NCBI GenBank assembly: GCA_013115145.1
Contig: JAAPAO010000180.1
Location: 1-57,229 of the forward strand
Direction of reading: 5' to 3'
Source of the DNA: Perkinsus chesapeaki
Lineage: Eukaryota > Perkinsozoa > Perkinsida > Perkinsidae
Length of the DNA: 57,229 nt
The notes under the pieces are model-generated. The model did not search any database. It was not told the DNA's origin and saw only the letters and a program-made list of their open reading frames with translations. Shown one piece after another: positions 21,180 through 34,375 of the stretch (position 1 is the first letter of the stretch; each line of letters opens with the position of its first letter). The position numbers and the translations under genes were made by a program.

Positions 21180-21620
21180 TCCTCTACACGACGCTCTGCT
21201 GCCATTTTCTCTCATGGCAGTTGTTACAGTTGGTGACTGCTCTCGGTAACTGCCTACTATTCAGTCGACAGTTCACAGTATCTCGCGGGGGACTCCTCCA
21301 CACTGGTATTGCGAGCCGCAGAAATGTCCACTTAATGCCTTCCTTCTCAATTTGTTTGTCCCGTGTCCTATGACAAATCTTGTCTTATCTAGGCTTCTCA
21401 AGCCGTGTTTGCCCTTGAGCTTAATCATGATGGTTATTCACTATGAGTACATAACGCAAGCCCGTAGTTATGAGCACAACTTGGTAAATGTTGCATGAAT
21501 TCATCACTTCTTACTTCCGAAGCTGCTGAATATTCGACCCTTCAAAGCAGATAACGCTAAAGTGGGACCACTAGCAGGTTTCGATCTCGGGACGATCTCT
21601 CTCATCCTAAACACCATAAC
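21180..21620. other. no gene recognised
   Basis: Nothing convincing is seen on either strand. Confidence 0.4.
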
Positions 21621-21629
21621 ATATTCTTG

Positions 21630-23900
21630 CAGTGCAAGCTCATGCTACTGCTTACCCTCCAACTTCAGCGTAAGGTGGAGGCGTTAAGCTCCCTGACAAG
21701 AGGAAATAATTTATCATATCATCGCTCGATCCTTTGCTCACTTGGTTGGTGTTCGAAGTCCGCATGGCGGTATGGCCGCGCTGGAGGAGTGAGATCCCGT
21801 CTAAAGGATCCAACGTGACGCGGTGGCGTGCCTGATCATGTCTGATATAAGCGGATTCAGATAAGGTGTACTTACGATGAACAGCACTCTGAACTGGTGG
21901 ACTTGGAGGAGCTGCATTTATTGATCTGATCCACACTTAGCCCCCCCCTGCAGTAGTATGCTACTTATGTCCAGGTGGCATTGGTGGTGGAGGCTGCCAT
22001 ACTGGCTGCTGTGATGAGGATGATGATGTTGCTGCTGCACTTCTTCTGTAAGTCGACGTTTGACTACTCTCCGTCACAGGCGATACTGATACTGGAGCTC
22101 CGGTTACCTAACAACACTTCAGTAAACATTGTAGTATAACTTAAGACTCACTGGATTGATGGCTGGCTTCATTTGCCTAAGTCGGGCAGCAAGAGGTGGA
22201 AGTTTAGGACCTTCTGTATGCCGATCTATAACCTGAAATTATCCACATTATTTGGCACCATTGCTACAATTCTGCCGATAAAATCGTTGGTCCTGTAGCT
22301 CAGTGGTTAGAGCGACGGTCTTATGAGCCGTAGGTCGTGGGTTCGACCCCCGCCGGGACTATTAATACCTCGTCATATACGGGCATGCCGAACGTAGCTG
22401 TCTGTTCCAGGTGTCCTTCATGAGCATCAAACAGTGTTCCTCCTCCACCCTACAGACCGGTTACTTTGTGAAACGTGAATGTTGTACTCCTGCTACCCTC
22501 ACAAGCGATGTCGATTTGCCGAAGTTAGCGGTTGCCTCCAAATCATCAACTTCCTGATATTTACTTCGTGAATAATTCAGATCGTTGGATTCTAAGCTTA
22601 CTCCCCGTTGTGGCGTTGAGTCTCTAACAAGTGATCGGCTCCGCGGTGGTGTTAAACTCGACAACCGGCTGGATGAATGCTGAGAATGAATCCCATAAAC
22701 ATCCTATCTTGCCGTTCTTTCATATGCGCGCGATACGGATGTAGCCCCTTTTCGTGGCGCGTGAATGAGTACACGCTCCAACCTTTTGAGCTGCTTCTGC
22801 AGTGTGTGTGTGACCGTGTTGCCTATCTATCAGATCCTTCATTCCGCATGTATGACTGGCTCCACTCGCTAGACTAATGAGCAGCCTCACCGCTAATGGT
22901 GGTGTAGATGACCGAGAGAGTGAGGTGTATATTTCCGCTCTCAATTTAATTAAATCCGTATCATGAGGGAACTTGTTCAACGCTATCGTTAGAGCCTTCT
23001 GAGCATTGCCTGACATACCAGGCTGAAGTTTACGCTGTTGAGACTCACAAAAACTTACTCAGATATCCTGTCTTAACTTGAGCCCTCACTAAATTATAAT
23101 GTGCACGAACTGACTGCTGATTGATGTCAAGCTAAATGAGCAATTAACCTCAAAACTCAAACCCATCTTACGCATTTCTCAGCATCCTCTTGGCTCTCAC
23201 TCCACTTTCCCAGTGCAGCATACGCTGTGGATCGATTACTAACACGGCCATGGATTTAGAAAAGTGCACCCCCGCCTGATGAGCCAATCATTACCTATAA
23301 TATACGTGATTAGTATTGTCGAGTTCAATTGCCACACTATAATGTTTAATAGCTTCTTCGAAGTTCGATGAACGATAGCAAATGTTCCCATTTTCCTTCT
23401 CCGCCTGTCAAGCGTCACTGCGCCACAAAACTACCATACACTCCTCCGGTACATCAGCCCGAATACGTTGGTTTTTAAGGAGCTCAATATCGAACTTCTG
23501 TCTCTTATCAGGGTCTCGCAGAACCTTGAAAGATTGAAATGTTGCTCGCCGGGATCGAACCCACGACCCTAGTACAGCATAAGCCTCGTTTATCGCTTGA
23601 CTCTTTTCCAGGACTTTATCTCTACTCTCATCCTGATGCTTGTCAGGATGCCACTGTTTCATCAACTCTCGATATCTAAACATTCTAATCTATCCACTGT
23701 CGTACGAGCGAAGGCGAGTCTGCGTAAACACCAGAGGGCCGTCATATATTATTATTTCGTACGTTGGCCAACCTTCGTTGGCAACTTCGAAAGATCCCCA
23801 GTAATCCACCACTCGCTACCGTAGTCTCAGACTATATGCATGTGCTTGTACTGTGAACATCCTATACGTAACATAAGTTGAAGGATTTTATGAAATTCTG
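21630..23900 (-). CDS. J-domain plus TPR co-chaperone with Pro/Ser-rich tail
   Basis: The minus strand encodes a J domain at 23435-23680: YRELMKQWHPDKHQDESR with the HPD motif, then INEAYA | VLRDPDKRQKFD across a 51-nt intron. TPR units follow: KENGNICYRSSNFEEAIKHY (about 23300-23404), AYAALGKWSESQEDAEKCV (about 23170-23240) and AQKALTIALNKFPHDTDLIK (about 22925-23010). Further exons (about 22470-22660 and 21900-22230) are Ser/Pro-rich. J+TPR proteins stimulate Hsp70 ATPase and hold clients. The order (J first, then TPR) differs from DNAJC7, where the J domain is C-terminal, so I do not give a symbol. The N-terminus upstream of the J domain is not resolved. Confidence 0.75.
22289..22360 (+). 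tRNA. tRNA-Ile (anticodon TAT), inside the J/TPR gene on the other strand
   Basis: A 72-nt cloverleaf. Acceptor GGTCCTG pairs with CGGGACT (one G-T at the end plus one wobble). The D-arm contains TAGCTCAGTGGTTAGAG, the anticodon loop CTTATGA has TAT at 34-36, and the T-arm is GTGGG-TTCGACC-CCCGC. It is antisense to the host gene and appears to lie in an intron between Ser/Pro-rich exons. Confidence 0.9.
23405..23434 (-). repeat. 30-nt family A intron in the J/TPR gene
   Basis: GTAGTTTTGTGGCGCAGTGA is the first 20 nt; it ends CTTGACAG. Removing it joins the J-domain exon to AEKENGNICY in frame. Retaining it gives an in-frame TGA. At 30 nt it is near the lower limit for spliceosomal introns. 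Confidence 0.8.
23525..23575 (-). repeat. 51-nt family C intron inside the J domain
   Basis: A GT-AG intron with GGTCGTGGGTTCGATCCC. It splits the conserved AYAVLxDP motif (AYA|VLRDP). It is a multiple of three without a stop, so retention would add 17 residues. Confidence 0.95.
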
Positions 23901-23989
23901 GAAGACTTTTGTCTCTCCCATGAGTAGTATGTTTGCTAATCCAGTCAGTAAAGCCCACACGAGGAAAACCAATAGATAGCCCAACCCCG

Positions 23990-24004
23990 GGCGGCGGCGG
24001 CGGC
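23990..24004. repeat. (GGC)5 microsatellite
   Basis: An uninterrupted GGC run. Confidence 0.9.
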
Positions 24005-24222
24005 TCTCTCAGTATTACGATGATTTAATATCGTTCTCCGAGGCATTCGGGGATACCCCCAAAACATCATAAAGATTCTTGAACTCGGTGGAGGTCATGC
24101 ATCAATTATAAACTGAGGTATAATTTTGTGGCGCAGTGACGCGTTCCCATTATTAACAACTCGAAGAGTGTATTTTGTTTGTATTGCATTAATCCGAAAT
24201 GATATTAGTGAAGTGATGAGAC

Positions 24223-24434
24223 TTATTTGATGCTCTTCTTCTTTGACATCAAAGCTTTAGCAGCGGCCTTCTCAGCAGCCTTCTTTTCGCTCTGAAAAAT
24301 AAATTGTTAGCGGAGCGAAGCAAACTAAATCTTACCATTTGTTTCTTCATAGCGACGGTATCAGCATCCTCTTCCTTATGGGACTTGGCGGCCTTGAGTG
24401 GCTTAGCCTTTCCACCTTGAATATGACGACTCAT
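24223..24434 (-). CDS. TMA7: TMA7-like translation machinery-associated protein
   Basis: Two exons, 24336-24434 and 24223-24291, separated by a 44-nt GT-AG intron. They encode a 55-residue, very Lys/Ala-rich protein starting MSRHIQGGKAKPLKAAKS. TMA7/CCDC72 proteins share the GGKxKPLK N-terminus and the basic AEKKAAEKA-type helix, and they associate with ribosomes. The protein is slightly shorter than the usual 60-65 residues but complete (ATG to TAA). Confidence 0.88.
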
Positions 24435-24950
24435 ACTAACTCTGGGAGAACCCAAACACTGATAAATCAACCTTCAACGTATCCTACTAGCTTCAAGCGA
24501 AGATACCCCCTCAAACACAAGACTACCAACAATGAACTATATGTATTCAGCTGAGAGACATCCCATCATCATAGAAGCGTATCTTAGGTTGATGGTGATG
24601 ATATCTACAGCTGGGTGATGATGGTTATGTTGCTGAACGACTATAAGGTAGTAGTAGTTCAGCAACGTCAGTAATTGTGACGACGTTAACAATGATTAGT
24701 ATTTTGGAAGGTACCAAAAATAATCATTGAAGAGGAAGTGTTATTATCCAGTTATGGTTATTATAGAAGACGTTCTGGTATAAATTACAGTAGAAAGGAA
24801 CAATAACAACAATAGCCGCAACGGATAAAATGGTCTAGAGGATAATAAAGTCCTATCCATAATCAAACTTTCATCCCAAAGGTCTCGGGTTCGATCTCCA
24901 GATGGACTTATTCTACCTCGTTAGCGGCAGTCATCGTTCGCAAAAAGAGG
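24435..24950. other. TMA7-helicase spacer with a family C piece
   Basis: No exon is recognised. A family C element with CTCGGGTTCGATCTCC lies at about 24878-24900, preceded by a weak A-box-like region (GGTCTAGAGGATA). Confidence 0.5.
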
Positions 24951-24953
24951 CGC

Positions 24954-27239
<2,286 letters not shown>

Positions 27240-27690
27240 TGTGGAAAAAGAAGATAGAAAGAAGAAGAATAACTAAGAATTATCAATGGGTTATATAAGG
27301 ATCACGTCTACGTGCTGTTGACCAATCGCAGCGGTTAAGTAGCGCACGCCCAGGTGATCGATTTGGCGCAAGATCTACTGAAGTGGTTGGTAGGCATCGT
27401 GGGTGGTTTAATGGCTGATATTGGATCAACAGGAGCTCGATCGATACGAAGATCTTTAGCGGTGATGTTGCTAAGGCGAATGAGGAAAAGTAGAAATCGG
27501 ATAGAGATTCATTCTTGACCTATTTTGTATCTTATGTGGTCTAGAGCATGAATTCAGGTGGGAGAATTGTGCAGCTCGTGGACGGCAGGCAACTATTGGA
27601 GACCAGTTACCCTTGCCAAATAGATTTCTGGGGGAGAGGTGAAGCTGACCCATTCAGTATCTTGCATGGTTGAGTTCAAGATCCTCTTTA
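27240..27690. other. divergent intergenic/5' region with three family elements
   Basis: The region between the divergent helicase and ApaG genes holds a family B core at 27343-27368 (GCACGCCCAGGTGATCGATT) and two family D cores (27519-27535 and 27646-27661). The last ends in TTTAG at 27692, so it probably forms the 3' part of a 5' UTR intron of the ApaG gene. Confidence 0.6.
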
Positions 27691-29318
27691 GGGTACTCGA
27701 TGACCACTAATGTCGTAAGAGTGTCTGAACTTGCATACACCGCTGAAAAAGCTCTCAAATTTCATGTAAAATCCGAGGTTGGAGCGTGCATCATTGACTG
27801 CCAAAGATTCCTTTCAGCTTGTTTCGCGTTTCTATCCAGAAACTTGCGAAACAGCGAACCCAGCGAGAGTGTCCGGCCTAGCTCTCGGCAAACTGAAGGA
27901 TCGATTATTACGGTAATATAATAAAATGATCCATCTAGGGATTGAGCCGAGGACCTTCCGATTACCTCAGGCCCTTACTAACCGAAAATGATGATAAAGT
28001 AGTTGTGGCTCCCAAAGAGGAGGAAGACACACTTTTCGAGACTGTAAAGTAATTTGTATCATGACAATTTGCACGCATGCGCAAGACGTTCAGATATATC
28101 TCAGAACAGTCATTGCTGAACGCTAGCAACTTTCAGCGAGTGGATCCTGAATCGGGAATAATGATACAAGTAATCGATCTCCCGATCGATGGATTCAAGA
28201 AATACTGCTCTAAGGTCGCGACCGGCTATTGTCAAGATGCCCCCCAACCCGCTGATCCATCCAAGAAAAATTATGTATTATTGGTCCCTGGTTCGATTCC
28301 CGGCTTGGGTATTATTGCTGCAGGTTTACACTTATCGTATTACACTACAGAATCTCCATAAAGATAAGGAGTATCGAATACTTGGCCGAAGTTATACTTT
28401 TCGCGACGCTGACGGCCACGTAATCCCCATGACTTCTTAAGCAGGAAATTTCTCAGTTCTCTCCGGGCAGTCTACCGAGTGCCATAGTTCCAATCAGGTT
28501 TTCGCGAACATTAGTACCGGTAGTGAGGAGGCCATGGGTGTGGTGGGCTTAACGGTGAGACGTGAATTTCTTGGCGCGTGACCATCTACTATGCGATCCA
28601 TTTGCAGCCATTACTACGAGCTGGCGAATCTTTCATATTTCACAGTGGAGTGAGGATACCAACGACCGAGGTGCGATTCGAACTCGGGACCTCTTGGTTA
28701 CGAAAAATGTTTCAGACTGGTACGTTCACGGGAGCCCTCGAAATAGGCTGTGGTAAAAAGGCAAAAGATGATGATGCAGAAGTGATAAATGCGACACCCC
28801 GAACTCGATCTCGACGCCTTTCGATTAGGCTTCTGATGAGGCTGATGTTGTCAAACGTGAACGTTTGGATGTCCGATATCGGAAGTGGGAATATTTCGCT
28901 CATATCGAGCCAAATCATTTATTATTAGGCATAAAGACGAATCAAAAGATGTCTTCTTCCTATCACTTCCAGATGTCGCCTTCAAACCGACAGCGGTCGC
29001 CGTGAAATTGCAAGACAACTTCGACAGGTATTTTCTTCCAATAGAATCACTACACCTGTTTTTCACACCTTGGGCTCTTGGATTGCATTCTTTCAACTTT
29101 GACATTGCAGATTTCGCTACTTTGCCGAACGTGTGGAGCATCTGTCCGCACTTGGCTACATCGATGAGACCGCAGAGGGCTTCCCTCCGGGGTATTGGAC
29201 GAAGCGTCGGAAACCTGTAGGAGAGAAAACCCAAAGTATCTTGACTGGCGTTATTTCGTGGCGCAGCGGTCGTTTTTTAGAAGGAAAGGTGGAGGCCCCA
29301 GATGACCCGATGGATTGA
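27690..29318 (+). CDS. ApaG-domain protein
   Basis: An ApaG fold is spread over several exons: YTYRITLQNLHKDKEYRILG and SYTFRDADGHV (28324 onward), GVVGLT (about 28537-28554) | PLLRAGESFIFHSG (28608-28649) | TGTFTGALEIG (28716 onward). These align with the bacterial ApaG order (YTVTIxNL, LLGRxW, GVVG, PLIxPGExxxYTSG, GxMxGxY). The N-terminal exons (27695-28274) encode helical and acidic segments (FQLVSRFYPETCETAN; EEEDTLFETVK). C-terminal exons encode KWEYFAHIEPNHLL and YFAERVEHLSALGYIDE and end at TGA 29318. The eukaryotic ApaG domain occurs in F-box and POLDIP2-type proteins; here neither an F-box nor YccV is evident, so function is unknown. A GC-AG or retained family A segment lies near 29247-29279. 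Confidence 0.78.
27913..27970 (+). repeat. family C intron in the ApaG gene
   Basis: A 58-nt GT-AG intron with antisense B-box GGGATTGAGCCGAGGACC. It joins KDRLLR to PLLTENDD. Confidence 0.8.
28275..28323 (+). repeat. family C intron at the ApaG domain start
   Basis: A 49-nt GT-AG intron with GGTCCCTGGTTCGATTCCC. It joins KKNY to VYTYRITL. Confidence 0.93.
28555..28607 (+). repeat. family A intron in the ApaG domain
   Basis: A 53-nt GT-AG intron with AATTTCTTGGCGCGTGACC. It joins GVVGLT to PLLRAGESF, a conserved junction. Confidence 0.92.
28650..28715 (+). repeat. family C intron in the ApaG domain
   Basis: A 66-nt GT-AG intron with antisense B-box GCGATTCGAACTCGGGACC. It joins IFHSG to TGTFTGAL. 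Confidence 0.92.
29247..29279 (+). repeat. 33-nt family A segment, GC-AG intron or coding
   Basis: It starts GCGTTATTTCGTGGCGC and ends TTTTAG. It is a multiple of three with no stop, so the product may keep or lose 11 residues near the C-terminus of the ApaG protein. Confidence 0.6.
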
Positions 29319-29404
29319 TTTTCTTTTTGTCGGTACCGTTTGAGTTCTCAGTTGCAAAGCGGAACTTTGAGCTGCCGTCAAGTTGCGAAATACGATGGTG
29401 TAGC

Positions 29405-29476
29405 GGTTCTATGGTGTAACGGTTAGCACTCCAGACTCTGAATCTGGCGATCTGGGTTCGAATCCCGGTAGAACCT
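29405..29476 (+). tRNA. tRNA-Gln (anticodon CTG), copy 2
   Basis: Identical to 3579-3650 except for one T-loop base (TTCGAAT here). It has a perfect acceptor stem and full A and B boxes. It lies between the convergent ends of the ApaG and coiled-coil genes. Confidence 0.96.
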
Positions 29477-29491
29477 GTTTTAACATCCCCA

Positions 29492-32400
29492 TCATTCGTG
29501 CATATTTCGAGACCGAAAGTCAGAGGCTCCTTTGAGAGCTGATACCCATCCCCTACCAGAAGTTACACTAATAAACTGGTCAAATAACGCGACAGCGATC
29601 AGCAGTCGTGAAGCTGTTGTTGTTGTGTCATGGATGATCGATTTCAATCACATACCATTCGAAGGCAAACTATCCGTGTCCCACCCATCTAGTTCTTCAA
29701 GAGCCACACGAGCCATAACCTATTATACTAAGTATTTCTACCCACGTTAGCATGTACTAACATACCTCAATACTGTCATCCGCTTGGGCAACCGGTTCCC
29801 TAAATAAACACGATCTATTATTTATCAATAATATTCATCCATGTTGAACGTCACTCGTTTTTACATGGGGAAACAAACTATTAAATTACGAGTAACCGTA
29901 TTTTCGACCAATAATGTTGGTATCAACAGTGTCACGCAGCGAATGCAATTATACGGTTTCGATGAAGCCTCACCTTGCCGAAGACACTCCATCACTGGAC
30001 CGGTCGACTGAAGTGGAGGTAGCACCACCAACTATTGGCTGAAGGTAGAGTCTGGAAAAGCAGTAGCGAGAGTGACCCTACCGACTGCCTTGGCGGTGCC
30101 CGACGTGGTCCTCTGGAAGCTGGGAGTGGTATGAATACTGTACTTGCTGTCATCGGATCACCGTTATTGTCAGAGCTCTGCGATACATCACCACACAGAG
30201 TGGCATCCTTATCAACAACTGCATGAGAAACAGCCACAACATCTTACCAGCTTATGGGCAGCGACAGGGCTCGTCAGACCTGATAGTTCATCGTAATCAA
30301 CTCTCTTCATTCTCTCCTCTCGAATTTCATCAGCGACCGAACGAGACAACTGAGAATGAACTAATGATGCCAAAATGTCAGTTAGCGCATACTCGATCCA
30401 CAAAATGCTCAGCTTCATTTCTGGTGAAATCGCCAGGACTGCGGTCCTCTCGGCCATCATTGCTTTCCACTCTATTCAAACGGCCTGTATGCTGCAATTT
30501 GCCATCAATATCACTGTCACACTACTCTCATGGTCTTTCACAGTGTTCTCCATTTCCTTCACTTGCCCTAAACACAACGGCTGCCACCTGGCGCCATCTG
30601 CACCACTTTACCTTCGACGGTTGCTAGTCTGTCTGAATAGCCTGTCTCACTCAAGAGGATTTGAATACCGATTTTATCATCTTCCTAAGTACATTCAAGA
30701 TCACTTGAGGTTCCGGCTGTAACGATAGCTAACTTCGCGTATCCGAGCTTGAACTCGGTTCCCATCGACTTCAACCACTTGGATTCGTTCCAGAATATCG
30801 CCTAATCATCAAGATTCACAACGATAGTTTTCCAATTCACCTACTCGCACTCAGATCACCCACAGCTTCTCCGTTCGAGGTCGATGACGGTAAACCTGAT
30901 AAGACGAAAGTTTTTAGCTGGGCTTTGTAAAACCGTTGAACTAGTTTCTCTCAGAGGGGCGAAACGATTTTCTGAATTGTTCGTGATCAAATTGACGAGT
31001 GAGATAGGGCTGAGGCCGCAGCCCAGGCTCGAGCTTACCCGCACTTTCCACCTTATCCATTCGCCGACTGAGATCCTCCAATCCTAAGAGTAAGGTTCTT
31101 ATAACATGCAAGATTTGAATAGTTCTACGATAGGAGAGGCCAGCAACGTCATCAGATCGATGCCGGGCAGGATCTTCACCACGTAACTCTGCTATCTGAA
31201 CGCCGACTCAGTCTCTCACAGATTTCGTGCCTCACGTTTCTTCTAAGATCTTCGATATGTTCGTAGAAGTCTCTGAGCATCTCCCCGTAGTATTCACCAT
31301 CAACTTTACTCTTTACTAAAATAGCACCAACCAGGGATCGAACTTGACACCTTCAACCCATACCATCTTCAACAGTCTTCATTTTCTCTGCCTCCACGAA
31401 TTCGCGTAGCATCCCATGCATCTGAGCAGTGCAATATAGGGCCCAGCTAGCCTACGCCAGTGGCACTAGTAACTCCTGGAATCTACACAGTGTAGCACAC
31501 ACTCTCAGTTCAATCAGCGCTTAATGAGTGTCACCAGTAAAGAGTTAGACCTAGAAGGTTCTGAGTCCCACGATACATACAAGATGCTTTATATTTTTTT
31601 TCTGCGAGGAATTACACTGTTCATGATTCCCGAATGTACTCGAATGTACCTCAGCCACAGTGGATGCAAGACTTCCTATCCTAATATCATGCTCGTCTAC
31701 TTGGAATCTTGTTTCGTGTAGCGCTACCTGATGGACGTAGCTGAAAAAGATACTCTCACATCCAACCTACATTCAACTTTTTAACCGCATCGTGAATCTC
31801 ATCAATCACGCGCTGTGAGCTTTCCTGTCTTGCGCACGCATTTCCACGCGGTTCATTATTTTTGCTATTGGCCCGTTCTGAGTATCTTTGTGTATCGGTA
31901 CTTATCGTCATATTTACCTTCGAGTCTGAATATCCTATCAGAAGCTTGTCGTATCACCTTGTTGACCTCTTCAAGGCTATTGTGAAGATGCTACGGAACA
32001 GAAAGATTGACAGTGCAGTATCATCGCTCACATTTTGCTCGGCAAGAATCTCTTCAACTCTAACATCAAGCCGCTCATGATGGCTGTTGGTTTCCACCAT
32101 AAGTTGCTTCCTTGCCGAAACCACAGCCTGGCTAATCTGGTCAAATGAAAGTGTCCGAGGGATAACCCGACGGTCGACCTTCTCCTTTATATCATCTACA
32201 CTTTCATTGCCAAACTTCGTTGAGGCCATTTGCTCGCTGGAAAGCTTGTCAATTCTCGCCCGAGCCTGCCAGTGCGCTACTATCATGGGATTGACTCAAT
32301 TGGGTTACATCATTAATCCCATTGTACATATCATCACAGCGAGAATCGAACTTCTTAGCTACCTCATCAACGACATTCTCGAGCTCGGAATTGGGTACGA

Positions 32401-34054
32401 ATTTTTTGCACATCTGACAATCTTGAAAACTTCACAGTTCGCAGTAGTCATATCGAAAAGGAAGTCACCTCGCGTAGCCGCCCCTCCAGCTGGTCGATCT
32501 GGTTGCCCTTGCTCCGTTCGAAGCTCTTCTGCCATTTATTTATACTCTCCGTGATTTCACGATGGCCGTCACTCAACCTCACAGGAAACAAGTAACACCA
32601 ATGTCGATGTGATGACCTCACTTTGCTCTTAGTGCATCCTCCACATCACGTACTGCATCATTAACAATACAATGTGTTCCATCAATCGTTTGAGCTTCAC
32701 GAAGTGCAACTTTGACGTCTCTTGGCAAGGGTATTTACTTTAGGAACTGGCGTATATTATTCACCTCATTTCAGCTGTTAAGGTCTCCATCCTTTTCCGC
32801 AAATCTTGAGCCTACGTAAGTGTTTTTGAACTACTGTGACAGAATGTCTCACTGTAGATTTGAGCTTCGATAAAGATTCTGCGTCACTTCTGAAGCCGGC
32901 CATTTGATCTAGACTTTTCTTCTGCTGCCGGATTTCCTCTCGCATGGCCGTCATCTCGCTGATCAAGAACCGACTACTCCGGTCACCCCCGGGGCAGATA
33001 TTAAATGCAAAAATATACCACGAGCCGAGCTTGTTTAGTGGCTATGAAGACTGCCTCAAACGCGGAAGGTCACGGGTTCGATCCCCGCCCACTCCCTACT
33101 TCCGGCATAATGCGAGATTATCGGCCAACCTTTGATCTGCAGTAGCCAGCCAAGCTTGCAGTTCCCTTCTCATATCCTCACTCATGCTGTCTTGAATCTG
33201 ATCATTTGAGTGTGCTGTCCTTTCAACGCCAATTGGTACTGATTTCATATTCCTCATGGTGAATGTAAGACCATCGAGAGCTTCCTGTTGTTTCAACAAT
33301 GCTGTGGTTACATCAAACCTATCGAACAATACAACTCAGTAATTGGAATGTTAAGGTCACTAATCGACGGGTAGACCGCGAGGAATCTAATGTCGCATCA
33401 TAATGCTCGGCTACATACCGAGCTTGACCTACTACTAGTCTGAATTGAGCACTTTGACTACAAACAATGGTCAAAGTAGCAAGTGTTACTCACTATTGGT
33501 GATACAATAGATACCTACCTTGGTGGTTCTGTTGGATGCCCACATTCTGAAGTTGTGTACATATTACGATCAGCTGAGGCTGGAGTAGGAACCCATTGTA
33601 TCATACCACGAGATGGCTGAAAACAGGTATCGTAAACGATAACGTCAATGCTTCAAGCCAAATACTGTCAGGATCGGCGGCATTCAAAATCATATACCCG
33701 ATAAGATATCATTTATGGCAGTTGTATCGTATTCCGCCGAGCAATAACAAATGATGAGAATCTGTTGTCACCCTCTGTAATCAAATGCTGACACTTCAAC
33801 TGCTAGCGTTATGCGTACAGCTGGGGAAGCACTCCGGAATCCGGTAATATATTCTCCTGATCTTCCTATGCTTGATAAGTGCTTATCAGTCTCAGCCAAG
33901 ATGGCAGCCACTACCGAAGGATCATATCTAGAAGGAGGTATAAAAGAGCACTTTGCAGCTAAAGTTACCTCCTATTTGATACAGCTAAGCCAGCCCTAGG
34001 TGTGGACATGAAGCTTTCTGGCAGTGCACTAAACAAACTGGGTAGATCACTCAT
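29492..34054 (-). CDS. large coiled-coil protein
   Basis: Start chosen at 34054 (MSDLPSLFSALPESFMSTPR); stop at 29492-29494. Supported exons include 33790-33985 (PSRYDPSVVAAILAETDKHL), 33545-33604 (QWVPTPASADRNMYTTSECG), 33096-33329 (ALLKQQEALDGLTFTMRN), 32880-32960 (MTAMREEIRQQKKSLDQM), 31990-32280 (VSARKQLMVETNSHHERLD), 30250-30410 (ADEIREERMKRVDYDELSG) and 29656-29740 (ALEELDGWDTDSLP). Heptad-like charged helices dominate, and a Ser/Pro-rich part is near the C-terminus (about 30050-30200). No family is recognised; a cytoskeletal or scaffold role would fit but is not shown. It is cut by many short introns, among them family B at 29614-29655. Confidence 0.65.
29614..29655 (-). repeat. family B intron in the coiled-coil gene
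   Basis: A 42-nt GT-AG intron with antisense core GAAATCGATCATCCATG. It joins the two last exons in frame. Confidence 0.75.
31325..31360 (-). repeat. family C piece in a coiled-coil gene intron
   Basis: CCAGGGATCGAACTTGACACC on the plus strand. Exact intron borders are not fixed. Confidence 0.55.
33025..33095 (+). repeat. long tRNA-like fragment in a coiled-coil gene intron
   Basis: Plus-strand segment ending GGTCACGGGTTCGATCCCCG and CCCACTCC, preceded by about 45 nt with a D-arm-like AGTGGCTATGAAG and an anticodon-arm-like CTGCCTCAAACGCGG. It resembles a decayed whole tRNA, opposite in strand to the host gene. Confidence 0.6.
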
Positions 34055-34375
34055 TAGGCCGCCTTCTCTATCCAGTGTTCCTCTTATCGAAGAAAACCCT
34101 GTACGAATCGCTCCCGCATTCCAGCGATTCTGGCTGGTACAGTTAAGTGTACTGTGCATCCCAATGTAACACCCCTTGACGCATACTAGTAAGAGTTTCC
34201 CACTAAGTGGTTCAACGACTCGAGTGGCATTAGGTTGACGTTCGATTCATATTGAATACAACGCGATAGCCACTGGTAGTGCTCAACACAAGTGCATATA
34301 TCTCGTATTCGTAAAATTTCATGTATAATTCGTTATACACAACGACAAACCAAGTGACTGTGTAATCGTAACTGG

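Noticed and set aside
33025-33095. Possible tRNA on the plus strand
   Set aside because: D-arm and acceptor pairing are poor and it sits within a coiled-coil gene intron; scored as a decayed tRNA-like fragment.
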